This document shows positions 25,818 to 34,513 of a DNA stretch of 64,000 bases, one piece after another. How positions within the stretch are numbered: the first letter of the stretch is position 1; each line of letters opens with the position of its first letter. The stretch comes from Paenibacillus polygoni (GTDB lineage Bacteria > Bacillota > Bacilli > Paenibacillales > Paenibacillaceae). Made by a program: the position numbers and the translations under genes. The stretch is from assembly GCF_030263935.1 (NCBI RefSeq), contig NZ_CP127162.1:4740001-4804000 (forward strand), read 5' to 3'. The notes under the pieces were generated by a model, which made no database searches, was not told where the DNA came from, and saw nothing but the letters and a program-made list of their open reading frames with translations.

Positions 25818-26294
25818 TTATGACGATGACAATGACGAATCTATAAGTTCAGTTGTCCAGTTGAGCTCTTGAATACGCGTATCGAGCTTACGATGTTCTT
25901 TGGCAAGCTCATCAATTTGCTTCTGCAGTGCGCTGATATCAACGGTTGTTATAAACTTAATCTCTGTCCTGCTGGTCCGGTCGTAACGAATAGATGCAGT
26001 ATCCATCACATCACTGAGCACACTTCGTTTCAATTGGAGCTTCTCCCTGCGTGCAAGCGCATCAGTAATCGTCATTCCCTCTGCATATTCGGTCTGTGAA
26101 TTGGTCTTGTTAATTCTCTGAACAAGGGACTCAAACTGCTCAAGTACTCCATTCAGTTCACGAAAAAGATCGGCCGGATTCTCGGCTGCCTCTTCGCCTT
26201 CTTGAATTTTAATTACATTACGCAAACGAAAACGGAGTTCCTGGATTTTCTTTTGTAGATCAGAACGTAGAATGAGTGCTTCGGCAAGTTTCAT
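25818..26294 (-). CDS. DIP1984 family protein
   Basis: A 158-residue, all-helical, highly charged protein with coiled-coil character throughout (LQKKIQELRFRLRNVIKIQE; LAKEHRKLDTRIQELNW). It matches the DIP1984 family, found in many bacteria, with no known function. The frame starts MKLAEALILRSDLQ, typical of the family. It stands alone. Confidence 0.8.
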   Translation of the reverse strand: MKLAEALILRSDLQKKIQELRFRLRNVIKIQEGEEAAENPADLFRELNGVLEQFESLVQRINKTNSQTEYAEGMTITDALARREKLQLKRSVLSDVMDTASIRYDRTSRTEIKFITTVDISALQKQIDELAKEHRKLDTRIQELNWTTELIDSSLSSS

Positions 26295-26404
26295 AATCGG
26301 ATTTACGCCTCCACATATTAGATGTAATCTAATTGTAACTTATTGGTATACGGATATCCAATCTCTTACATCCATTTTGGATGAATGCCTGTTTAACCCT
26401 TCTT

Positions 26405-26421
26405 GTTATGTGGTACATAAC
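26405..26421. promoter_or_regulatory. Palindrome upstream of yjlB-like cupin gene
   Basis: GTTATGT-GGT-ACATAAC is a perfect 7-3-7 palindrome about 100 bp before the cupin start and could be a repressor site. No regulator is identified. Confidence 0.4.
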
Positions 26422-26520
26422 AGTAAATAGTAAATTTGGAATATAACGACTATAAGCCATGATAAAAGGCACAGACAGCCTTATTCATGGCTTTATTTCT
26501 ATCAAAGGAGGACTTTTAGA

Positions 26521-27045
26521 ATGAGAACGACTCATGTAGAGACGAGTGTATATTATTTTAAAGATGACGGGAAGATTCCTAATAACTCTGAACTACCTGT
26601 CGTTCTCTATCCCGGCGCATTACGCGGTGAGGAGAAGAATACGGAGAAAATTTTCAACAAGCATAACTGGCGAAACAGCTGGACAGGCGGTGTATTTCCG
26701 TACCATCACTATCACAGCAACTCGCATGAAGTACTCGGTGTCATCAAAGGATCGGTTAAACTCCACATTGGAGGAGAAAAAGGGATTATTCTGACGGCAA
26801 CTGCCGGCGATATTCTTGTCCTTCCTGCCGGAACAGGTCATAAAAAGCTAGAGTCAAGTCTCGATTTTCAGTTGGTAGGCGCCTATCCAGATGGGATGTC
26901 CTACAATACCCACACGGGAGACAAAGAAGAACGCCCGCAGGTACTCCGGGAAATTACTCGTGTTCCGGTTCCAGATCAAGATCCCCTGCTAGGTGCCGAG
27001 GGTCCGCTTCTCGTCCACTGGAAAAAGGCAGAGAACCCTAATTAA
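26521..27045 (+). CDS. yjlB: Cupin-domain protein YjlB
   Basis: A 174-residue single-domain cupin. Motif 1 is seen as PYHHYHSNSHEVLGVIKG (metal-binding His and Glu), motif 2 as GDILVLPAGTGHK. Length and motifs fit B. subtilis YjlB, which lies next to yjlC-ndh in that species; here a DIP1984 gene and a long spacer lie between. Metal and substrate are unknown. The start follows AAAGGAGG. Confidence 0.85.
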   Translation: MRTTHVETSVYYFKDDGKIPNNSELPVVLYPGALRGEEKNTEKIFNKHNWRNSWTGGVFPYHHYHSNSHEVLGVIKGSVKLHIGGEKGIILTATAGDILVLPAGTGHKKLESSLDFQLVGAYPDGMSYNTHTGDKEERPQVLREITRVPVPDQDPLLGAEGPLLVHWKKAENPN

Positions 27046-27101
27046 CATGAGCTTCTAAACATGAGTGTTCTGAGGAGTTTGTTGATATTAGTGAGACGAT
27101 A

Positions 27102-27141
27102 AGAAAAACCTGCCATCCATGTTCACGGGGCAGGTTCTTTA
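27102..27141. terminator. Bidirectional terminator after yjlB
   Basis: Stem AACCTGCC / GGGCAGGTT flanked by AAAAA and TTCTTT, between the convergent cupin and zinc-finger genes. Confidence 0.8.
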
Positions 27142-27148
27142 GATTATT

Positions 27149-27310
27149 CTATGATATGGATTCTGAAAACTTCATTGACTGGTGCACCGCATCTGGCGGT
27201 ACAGACGACAGATTGGGAGAAGATCCTGGAACTTTTCCACATTCATGGAGAATGTGCTCCACATGCTCCAAAACGTCTTTTACTACTTTTCCACAAGCTT
27301 GACACTTCAT
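27149..27310 (-). CDS. Small putative zinc-finger protein
   Basis: A 53-residue protein that begins MKCQACGKVV and continues with EHVEHILHECG, so it has a CxxC pair followed by His residues and a Cys suited to bind zinc. The start at 27310 has the site AAAGGTGAT; a longer frame starts seven codons earlier without one. I do not recognise the family. It is a single gene with a shared terminator. Confidence 0.6.
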   Translation of the reverse strand: MKCQACGKVVKDVLEHVEHILHECGKVPGSSPNLSSVPPDAVHQSMKFSESIS

Positions 27311-27606
27311 TATTAAATCACCTTTAATCATATATTATTAACCAAGAATGAGATCATTCTAATTAGTCCATGTCCTTGTTATGCTAAACATGGATGTGAG
27401 GTAATACTCGAATATTCGGCTTCTTCCTTTGCCCTCTTCCTATTAACCTCATGCCCGTCTCACGAAACGGAAATAAACCTCTCCTTGGTCCGGACTTCCA
27501 TTATATTCAGCTCGTTACCGAAATATGACACCCTTTTACCCACTAAAATAATAAACGCTGCAAATAAAAAAAGGTTTCGGCATCCGTCCATTTTTACCAT
27601 ATATTG

Positions 27607-27656
27607 TTGACTAATCCTTTGTTTGGTTGTATGGTTAATTACATAAGTAACTAACC
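27607..27656 (+). promoter_or_regulatory. Promoter and operator of the YtrA-like operon
   Basis: A -35 box TTGACT (27607-27612) and a -10 box TATGGT (27630-27635) are 17 bp apart. Overlapping the -10 and the start point is the palindrome GGTTAATTAC-ATAA-GTAACTAACC (27633-27656, one mismatch), a likely operator for the GntR repressor encoded right after it. The remaining upstream stretch 27311-27606 shows nothing else. Confidence 0.7.
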
Positions 27657-27675
27657 AACTTGGTGGTGATAATGT

Positions 27676-28041
27676 ATGGGCATGCAGATGGATGATGACC
27701 GCCCGATCTTTTTACAGATTGCAGAACGAATTGAAGATGACATCCTCGAAGGAAGGCTGCCCGAAGAATCACAGGTCCCTTCCACGAATCAATTTGCATC
27801 CTTTTATCAGATTAATCCGGCAACAGCGGCCAAAGGCGTAAATCTCCTGGTCGATCAAGGAATTCTGTATAAGAAGAGAGGGATTGGCATGTTTGTAGCA
27901 GATGGAGCACAATCTGTGCTGGTAGAGAAGCGGCGTGAACAGTTCTATGAGCAGTTCATTATCCGAATGGTGCAAGAAGCACAGAAGCTTGGGATTAGCA
28001 AAGCCGAATTATCTGAAATGATACACAGGGAGGAGAAGTAG
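27676..28041 (+). CDS. GntR-family repressor, YtrA subfamily
   Basis: A 121-residue regulator with an N-terminal winged helix (PIFLQIAERIEDDILEGRLP and TNQFASFYQINPATAAKGVN) and only a short helical tail, which is the YtrA type. Such repressors control ABC transporter operons that respond to cell-wall antibiotics or stress. It is the first gene of a three-gene operon; the next start codon follows after one base. A palindrome at its own promoter suggests autoregulation. Confidence 0.88.
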   Translation: MGMQMDDDRPIFLQIAERIEDDILEGRLPEESQVPSTNQFASFYQINPATAAKGVNLLVDQGILYKKRGIGMFVADGAQSVLVEKRREQFYEQFIIRMVQEAQKLGISKAELSEMIHREEK

Positions 28042-28042
28042 A

Positions 28043-28933
28043 ATGGCAGATGTAATTGAGTTAAACGGCCTGACCAAAAGCTATGGAAAAACATTTCATG
28101 CCCTTCAGGATATAAACCTCACCATTCAGGAGAACAAAATTTACGGTCTGCTTGGACGTAATGGTGCGGGAAAAACTACACTGCTTCATCTCATTACAGC
28201 CCAGCTGTTTCCCACAGCAGGAGAACTTAAAGTGTTCGGTGAAGCACCGTATGAGAACAAGGAAGTCCTCCGGCAAATTTGTTTTATTAAAGAAAGTCAA
28301 AAGTATCCGGATACGTTTCGAGTACGTGATGTACTCTCGGTAGCCTCTTCCCTTTATCCTAACTGGAACACATCGCTGGCTGATTCCCTAGTCTTACAAT
28401 TCAACCTGCCCCCAAATCGAAGAGTCAAAAAACTATCAAGAGGCATGCTTTCTTCTGTCGGCATCATCATCGGTCTTGCGAGCCGTGCTCCGCTTACCAT
28501 CTTTGATGAACCTTATCTTGGGCTTGATGCCGTAGCTAGACAATTATTCTATGATCAGTTAATTCAAGACTATATGGATTATCCGCGAACGATTATTTTA
28601 TCGACGCATCTTATTGATGAGATTAGTGCCATGCTCGAACAGGTGATTGTACTTCATCAAGGGAAGCTTTTGCTAAATGAGGAAGCAGAACAATTTCGAG
28701 GATCGGCTTTCCATGTTAGCGGCAAGCAGTCTGATGTAGATCACTTCGTTATAGGAAAAGAAGTGCTTCATCAGGAAGAACTCGGCTTTATGCGTAGTGC
28801 TGTCGTTCGAACAGCTGACCAAAAAGACTTCCGCAAACAAGCAGAATTAAACAACATCAGTCTTGCTCCTGTCTCTCTGCAACAACTCATGGTGTATTTG
28901 ACCAAACAAACGAACCGGGAAGAGGTGCATTAA
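28043..28933 (+). CDS. ABC transporter ATP-binding protein (YtrB/BcrA-like)
   Basis: A 296-residue ATPase subunit: Walker A GRNGAGKTT near residue 38, Walker B PLTIFDEPYLGLDA near residue 155, and H-loop STHLIDEI. The signature motif is LSRGM rather than LSGGQ, as in several bacitracin-type and Ytr exporters. The C-terminal 80 residues are accessory. It pairs with the permease encoded next, under the YtrA-type repressor. Confidence 0.9.
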   Translation: MADVIELNGLTKSYGKTFHALQDINLTIQENKIYGLLGRNGAGKTTLLHLITAQLFPTAGELKVFGEAPYENKEVLRQICFIKESQKYPDTFRVRDVLSVASSLYPNWNTSLADSLVLQFNLPPNRRVKKLSRGMLSSVGIIIGLASRAPLTIFDEPYLGLDAVARQLFYDQLIQDYMDYPRTIILSTHLIDEISAMLEQVIVLHQGKLLLNEEAEQFRGSAFHVSGKQSDVDHFVIGKEVLHQEELGFMRSAVVRTADQKDFRKQAELNNISLAPVSLQQLMVYLTKQTNREEVH

Positions 28934-28935
28934 GT

Positions 28936-29610
28936 ATGCCAACGATCAAAACCGTAATGCGTACCCATCTTGTTGATTATTGGTTATGGCTTATCGTTCC
29001 CCTCATTGTGCTTATGAGTAGTTTTGTAGTTAATTTGATCATCAGTATATCGATTGGTTCATTTACGACCGGAGGACTGTTATCAATCTATGGGTTCATG
29101 ATGAGTGTAGGAATTGCGGTAATTCCCATGAATTTCTCATTTTCACTGAGTTTCGGTATTCGGCGTAAAGATTATTTCCTAGGTACAATCAGCATGTTTC
29201 TTCTCTTCAGCCTGCTCTATTCCACTGCACTTACCATCGTTAGAGAGATAGAACAGCTTACTTCAGGCTGGGGTACAGGGCTGCATTTTTTTGATGTCCC
29301 TTTCCTCAGCAGTCTCTCCTTCCTGCATCTCGCCCTGCTGAACTTTGTCGTCATTTCTCATCTGTTTCTATTCGGTTTCGTTATGTCGAGTATAGCGAGA
29401 AGATTCGGGAAACTGGTCTTAATAAGCTTGATCCTGCTCATCGTCATTGTCTTGGGTGCAGCAAGTGTCCTCGTGACTTACTGGGAATTATGGGATGAAA
29501 TCGGCAAATGGGTCATGACCTACCAGACCGATATTATCTGGTTCCTCGCTCCTCTTACTTTGCTGTATGCTTTCCTATCCTACGTATGGCTGCGAAAATC
29601 CACGATCTAA
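28936..29610 (+). CDS. ABC transporter permease of the YtrA-type operon
   Basis: A 224-residue membrane protein with six hydrophobic helices (for example LIVPLIVLMSSFVVNLII and LILLIVIVLGAASVLVTYW). It starts two bases after the ATPase stop. No family signature beyond ABC-2-like membrane proteins can be read. Together with the ATPase it probably exports an envelope-active compound or handles lipid stress; that is inference from the operon type. Confidence 0.8.
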   Translation: MPTIKTVMRTHLVDYWLWLIVPLIVLMSSFVVNLIISISIGSFTTGGLLSIYGFMMSVGIAVIPMNFSFSLSFGIRRKDYFLGTISMFLLFSLLYSTALTIVREIEQLTSGWGTGLHFFDVPFLSSLSFLHLALLNFVVISHLFLFGFVMSSIARRFGKLVLISLILLIVIVLGAASVLVTYWELWDEIGKWVMTYQTDIIWFLAPLTLLYAFLSYVWLRKSTI

Positions 29611-29617
29611 TATATAC

Positions 29618-29661
29618 GCAAAAAGAAGCATCCCCACATAGACGGGAATGCTTCTTTTTTA
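29618..29661. terminator. Bidirectional terminator after YtrA-type operon
   Basis: Stem AAGAAGCATCCCC / GGGAATGCTTCTT with A-rich and T-rich flanks. Confidence 0.85.
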
Positions 29662-29721
29662 TGAAATATTACGAAATAACGATAAACGATAACCGTTAAA
29701 CGATAAGGTATTCTCGCTCGC

Positions 29722-30900
29722 TTAAGCAGGCAGATTTGGTTTTTTGGGTTCCCCGGCTCCTCGCTGCGGTTTAGGCAGGTTACCGAACAGAATCCAGGAT
29801 TTAGAGAAGTGAGATGCCAAACCAACCACGATATATGATCCGATCAGCGCAAGCAGGAATCCACCAACATACCATAAGTGATGAAGGATCGAAATTCCGG
29901 TTTGCGGCGGGAATTCACGATAAACAAGCAAGAAGAATGGATGAATTAGATAGATCCCGAAGGACAATCCACCAATCTTAGTCATCGTACGTACCAGAGC
30001 GCTCTTACCGTTGCCGTACAGCAGGAAGGCAATCTGGAATAACACCAGCGCTGCAGAGAAGGTATGCAGATTCCACAGGAATTCATACCAAAGCGAATCA
30101 TAAACGGCAATTCCTTTTCGGTTCAAGTACCAGATATACACATGTGCCAGGCCTGCACAGATCCATACAATCCATAATAGCGCCCATGCTGTAACCTTTC
30201 CTGGTGTAGCGTAGCTTCTTCTGATTACAATCCACTCTTTAATCTTAGGGAAGTACACACCAAGACATGCGCCGAGCATGAAATAGGCAAAGTACGATAA
30301 AGACCAGCTTCCTTTATTCTCTACGCTGATTACACCGTATTTATTCATAACAATAAAGCCCCACTGAATGGCAAGTCCAATCGGAACTGCCCACTTAACA
30401 AGAGAAGGTACTTTTTTGAATAAAGCGAGTACCAGCGGGAACATAATATAAAACTGCATATTAATAAATACAAAATATAAATGAGTGTACGCTTTACCTG
30501 TAAACAACTTGGTTGTAAAACTTACAATGGTATCGATCAAAGAACGATCAGGATAGTGCACAACATGTAAAATCAGAAAATAGAACAGCGAGAACATAAA
30601 GTAAGGAATTAAAATGTAAAGCAATCTCTTCTTATAAAAACCAAGAACCAGTTTCTTATCCAGCGGTCTCGTATAGTAATTATAGAACAACACAAAACTA
30701 CTTAAGAAAATAAACGTCGGTGTACCAAACTTCATAAAAATATTAAAAAAGTTATACAGCCAGTACATACCCGAATCCACCATATTAACGGTAGCAAAAG
30801 AAGTGGAGTGTACACTGAGTACACCAAGAATTGCTATACATCGTACAAGATTAAGCTCGGGCAGACGTTCCCTTTTTTCAGCTGTCATTGTTTGACTCAT
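29722..30900 (-). CDS. Acyltransferase 3 family membrane protein
   Basis: A 392-residue protein with ten or so membrane helices. The N-terminal block LNLVRCIAILGVLSVHS carries the R and the catalytic-type His of the acyltransferase 3 family (OafA/NodX group), which acetylates cell-surface sugars. SFGIYLIHPFFLL near the C-terminus is also typical. The start follows AAGGAG. It stands alone, so the acceptor is unknown. Confidence 0.85.
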   Translation of the reverse strand: MSQTMTAEKRERLPELNLVRCIAILGVLSVHSTSFATVNMVDSGMYWLYNFFNIFMKFGTPTFIFLSSFVLFYNYYTRPLDKKLVLGFYKKRLLYILIPYFMFSLFYFLILHVVHYPDRSLIDTIVSFTTKLFTGKAYTHLYFVFINMQFYIMFPLVLALFKKVPSLVKWAVPIGLAIQWGFIVMNKYGVISVENKGSWSLSYFAYFMLGACLGVYFPKIKEWIVIRRSYATPGKVTAWALLWIVWICAGLAHVYIWYLNRKGIAVYDSLWYEFLWNLHTFSAALVLFQIAFLLYGNGKSALVRTMTKIGGLSFGIYLIHPFFLLVYREFPPQTGISILHHLWYVGGFLLALIGSYIVVGLASHFSKSWILFGNLPKPQRGAGEPKKPNLPA

Positions 30901-31142
30901 TATATTAACTCCTTGGGGTTTAGTATGTCGATTAATAGAGACGTTCCAATCGGCCGGCTCAAAATCACTTTATCTATAGTAAAACTTCCGAAAACAATTT
31001 ACATTAAAAATCCCTTAACTTAATAATAATAACAGAATTATTTAAGGATTTGGACAAATTACGATAACATTTATTCCAAAAGTATCCTAAATCATAATAA
31101 AACTGGGTTTTTGTAATTTGTAGCTCCTATGTATATTGACAT

Positions 31143-31167
31143 GAAAAAGCCGCCTTTACGGCGGCAG
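31143..31167 (-). terminator. Rho-independent terminator after MATE gene
   Basis: Minus-strand stem GCCGCC-GTAAA-GGCGGC followed by TTTTTC. Confidence 0.85.
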
Positions 31168-31235
31168 ATACATATGCTGAGCAGCTGCATCATATGGACA
31201 ACCCTCGCTTAGAGGCTAACTGCAGATCATGAAGT

Positions 31236-32639
31236 TTATAATGCAGCGGGCACAGCAGTATCGGAATCTTTAGAAGCAGGCTGCTCTACGAGTGCATGAC
31301 GGCGCCAAGCTCCATTTTTCCAGCGATAATGCATGATGAAGGCACGAATCCATTCATCCACTGCGTTTGCAACCCATACACCCAGGATTCCCATATCTAA
31401 ATGGAAGACAAACCAGTAACCAAGCGGAAGACTCACACCCACCATGGAGATCAGCCCCATATACACTGGGAAACGAGCATCCCCTGCTGCACGCAAGGAA
31501 TTGATCATAATCATGTTACACGTTCTTGCGGTTTCCAGTACGATACTAAACAAGAGTACTTGAGAACCTAATCGGATGATCTCTGCGTTATCCGTGAAGA
31601 TCCCCATCAGCGGCTCTCGAAGCAGGATAATAATAATATCTACGGTTATCGTGGAGATCAGGCCGATTTTCACACTTTTCTTCACTCTTGCGTAGGCTTC
31701 ATCTTGCTTTCCTGCCCCGACAAAGCGTCCTGTCAGAATCGATGTTCCGAGCGATACAGCCATACTAAATAAGTAGATATAATTAGAAATCTGGGCTGCA
31801 TACTGCCGTGTAGCAAGTGACTCTGTTCCGAGATAAGTCACATAATACAGAAAGACGAGCTGACACATTTGATACGTAATTTGTTCAAAGGCAGAAGGAA
31901 TACCGATATTCAGTATTTTTTTTACATAATCTTTGGAGATCGTGAAATAATGTCTCCATTCGATCCTTACGGCCATAACTTTATAAAGTAACCAAATAAA
32001 AATGGCGACACAGACCAGTCGGCTGACTACGGTCGAGATGGCTGCTCCTTTTACCCCCATCGGACTGAATCCAAAATGACCAAAGATGAGTGCGTAGTTA
32101 CCAACTAAATGAAGGAGGTTCATGACAAGCGATACAAGCATCGTTTGTTTGGTGAAACCATAGGTACGAATAATTGCGGACATAATATTAATCAAGGCTT
32201 GTAAGAAAATACCCCCGCCGACAATTGTTATGTAGGTATTCCCGAGTTCCAGGATTTCGCCATGAAGATTCATGAGCTGTAAAATATGTCGACCGCTGAA
32301 CACAAAAATAACACTAATGAGGAGTCCGACACATAAGTTAAGTGTAATCGCTACGGCGGATACGCGAGATGCTTCCGCAAGTTTTCTCGAACCGATATAC
32401 TGAGCTACCACAATGGCTGCTCCATTCCCAATCACTTCAAGAATGAGGATGGCAATCGATACAATCTGATTGGACGTACCTACTGCAGATACCGCCTCAT
32501 CGGATACAGCACTGATCATAAAGGTATCCACGGTACCCATCAGCATAAATAACATAATTTCTAAAAAGATAGGCCAGGTTAATGAAAAAAGATTGAGATT
32601 TTCTGTCTTAAGAACACGCCCGTCGGCTTCTGTTGTCAT
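31236..32639 (-). CDS. MATE-family multidrug/cation exporter
   Basis: A 467-residue transporter with twelve helices in two homologous halves. It opens with LFSLTWPIFLEIMLFMLMGTVDTFMIS, and VGTSNQIVSIAILILEVIGNG and the mirrored second-half segment ISNYIYLFSMAVSLGTSILTG are typical of the family. It would expel drugs or organic cations with Na+ or H+. The start has GAAGGTG upstream. No regulator is adjacent. Confidence 0.9.
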   Translation of the reverse strand: MTTEADGRVLKTENLNLFSLTWPIFLEIMLFMLMGTVDTFMISAVSDEAVSAVGTSNQIVSIAILILEVIGNGAAIVVAQYIGSRKLAEASRVSAVAITLNLCVGLLISVIFVFSGRHILQLMNLHGEILELGNTYITIVGGGIFLQALINIMSAIIRTYGFTKQTMLVSLVMNLLHLVGNYALIFGHFGFSPMGVKGAAISTVVSRLVCVAIFIWLLYKVMAVRIEWRHYFTISKDYVKKILNIGIPSAFEQITYQMCQLVFLYYVTYLGTESLATRQYAAQISNYIYLFSMAVSLGTSILTGRFVGAGKQDEAYARVKKSVKIGLISTITVDIIIILLREPLMGIFTDNAEIIRLGSQVLLFSIVLETARTCNMIMINSLRAAGDARFPVYMGLISMVGVSLPLGYWFVFHLDMGILGVWVANAVDEWIRAFIMHYRWKNGAWRRHALVEQPASKDSDTAVPAAL

Positions 32640-32961
32640 AGATTCACCTTCAGCTTAATAGTAAATGTTTATATTTTCATAAAATTACGTAAATTTTTCT
32701 GAAACAAACCGTATCTTAGCATAAAATTTTCATATATGCACGATAATTTACCATCTTTTTTAAGCATGCCTAAAGAAGATAAGCAACCTTATCGTCTTGT
32801 TCCTTGTCCCATATATTTTCTTAATAGGGTTTAGTTCTCTCCCTGGGTGGTTATTTCTGAATAAAAGCACTTATAGATTGCGGCAGTCTGTCATCACGCA
32901 AACCACATCCTTTATGGTGTGCTGTTGTAAGAGAACGATACTAATGAGAGGGGGCGGTCGT
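32640..32961. other. Divergent upstream region of MATE and amylase genes
   Basis: About 320 bp holding the promoters of both divergent genes. An open frame from 32797 runs into the amylase gene but lacks a ribosome binding site and has no amylase similarity, so it is not taken as coding. No cre site was found. Confidence 0.5.
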
Positions 32962-34461
32962 ATGATAAAACGCAATCATACTATGATGCAGTTCTTTGAA
33001 TGGCATGTAGAAGCAGATGGAGCACACTGGAAACGCCTGTCAGAAAGAGCTCCTGAGTTAAAGAAAAAAGGAATCGATTCCGTATGGATCCCTCCTGTCA
33101 CCAAAGGCAGTTCACCTGAGGATACAGGCTATGGAGTATATGATCTCTATGATTTAGGAGAGTTTGACCAAAAAGGTACGGTGAAAACCAAATATGGTTC
33201 GAAAGAAGAACTTTTAGCAGCCATGGGAATCTGTACTCAAAATGGGGTTGCCGTATACGTAGACCTTGTGATGAACCATAAAGCAGGGGCAGATGAGACC
33301 GAACGATTCCAAGTCATTGAGGTCGATCCGAACAATCGTACCAAGGATATCTCCAAGCCATTTGAAATAGAGGGATGGACGAAATTTGATTTCCCTGGCC
33401 GTGGTAATACCTACTCCTCATTTAAATGGAACCATACTCACTTTAATGGAACAGACTACGATGCAGCCGAAGACCGAACTGGTATTTTCCGAATAGCGAC
33501 TAACGAAGAAGGCTGGGACGAGAATGTAGATGATGAATTTGGAAATTATGATTACCTGATGTTCGCTAACATTGATTATAGAAAACCAGAAGTTCGCGAA
33601 GAGATGATTAACTGGGGCAAATGGATGATTGATACCCTCCAGTGTAATGGATTCCGTCTGGATGCGATTAAACATATCAATCATGAATTTGTTAAACAGT
33701 TTGCCAAGGAGATGATTAAGAAAAGAGGGCAGGATTTCTATATTGTAGGTGAGTTCTGGAAACCGGATCTTGCTTCCTGCCAAAAATTCCTTGATACTGT
33801 CGATTATCAAATAGATCTCTTTGATGTTTCACTCCATTATAAACTTCACGAAGCTTCGCTTGCGGGTAAAGCTTTTGATCTAACTACGATTTTTAATGAT
33901 ACGCTTGTACAAACCCACCCCACCCATGCGGTTACCTTTGTTGATAACCATGATTCTCAGCCCGGAGAAGCGCTCGAGTCTTGGATTGACGACTGGTTTA
34001 AACAAAGTGCATATGCACTGATCTTACTTCGTCAGGGCGGATACCCATGTGTGTTCTACGGAGATTACTACGGTATTGGCGGAGAAAATCCGATTCCTCC
34101 GAAGCAAGCAGCCCTTGACCCTCTGCTAGCCGCAAGATACCATCACGCCTACGGCGACCAAATCGATTATTTCGACCATCCGAATACCATTGGCTGGGTA
34201 AGATGCGGTATCGCTGAAATTCCTCACTCCGGCTGTGCCGTCATTATCGGTAACGGCGAGAATGGAGAAAAGCGGATGTGTGTCGGTAAAGAACGTGCGG
34301 GGCAGACTTGGTATGATATTACAGGTAACCAAGAACAGACGTTTACAATTGAAGAAGATGGCTGTGCTAACTTTACCGTCAAAGGCGGAAGTGTCTCGGT
34401 CTGGGTGGAACAAGTTGAAGATCAGGAATCAGACGATCAGAAGCAAGAGGCACAAGCTTAA
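32962..34461 (+). CDS. Cytoplasmic alpha-amylase (GH13_5)
   Basis: A 499-residue glycoside hydrolase without signal peptide. All four GH13 motifs are visible: I DLVMNH near residue 102, II GFRLDAIKH (nucleophile Asp) near 230, III GEFW (acid Glu) near 260 and IV FVDNHDSQ near 325, in the arrangement of the GH13_5 group. It would hydrolyse internal alpha-1,4-glucans or imported maltodextrins. The start at 32962 is set by an AGGGGG site. A Glu/Gln-rich tail ends the protein. Single gene with a terminator. Confidence 0.92.
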   Translation: MIKRNHTMMQFFEWHVEADGAHWKRLSERAPELKKKGIDSVWIPPVTKGSSPEDTGYGVYDLYDLGEFDQKGTVKTKYGSKEELLAAMGICTQNGVAVYVDLVMNHKAGADETERFQVIEVDPNNRTKDISKPFEIEGWTKFDFPGRGNTYSSFKWNHTHFNGTDYDAAEDRTGIFRIATNEEGWDENVDDEFGNYDYLMFANIDYRKPEVREEMINWGKWMIDTLQCNGFRLDAIKHINHEFVKQFAKEMIKKRGQDFYIVGEFWKPDLASCQKFLDTVDYQIDLFDVSLHYKLHEASLAGKAFDLTTIFNDTLVQTHPTHAVTFVDNHDSQPGEALESWIDDWFKQSAYALILLRQGGYPCVFYGDYYGIGGENPIPPKQAALDPLLAARYHHAYGDQIDYFDHPNTIGWVRCGIAEIPHSGCAVIIGNGENGEKRMCVGKERAGQTWYDITGNQEQTFTIEEDGCANFTVKGGSVSVWVEQVEDQESDDQKQEAQA

Positions 34462-34469
34462 AAATATGG

Positions 34470-34508
34470 CATAAAAAGAGGCAGACCTTTGATAGGCCTG
34501 CCTCTTTC
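34470..34508. terminator. Terminator between amylase and LCP genes
   Basis: Stem AAAGAGGCAGACC / GGCCTGCCTCTTT with flanking A and T runs; serves both convergent genes. Confidence 0.85.
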
Positions 34509-34513
34509 TTTCC

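Noticed and set aside
29670..29708. Three short ACGATAA repeats after the YtrA-type operon
   Set aside because: Too few and too short to call a repeat array; no CRISPR-like spacing.
32797..32961. N-terminal extension of the amylase that looks like a signal peptide
   Set aside because: No ribosome binding site at 32797 and a strong one before 32962; the enzyme belongs to a group that is usually cytoplasmic.
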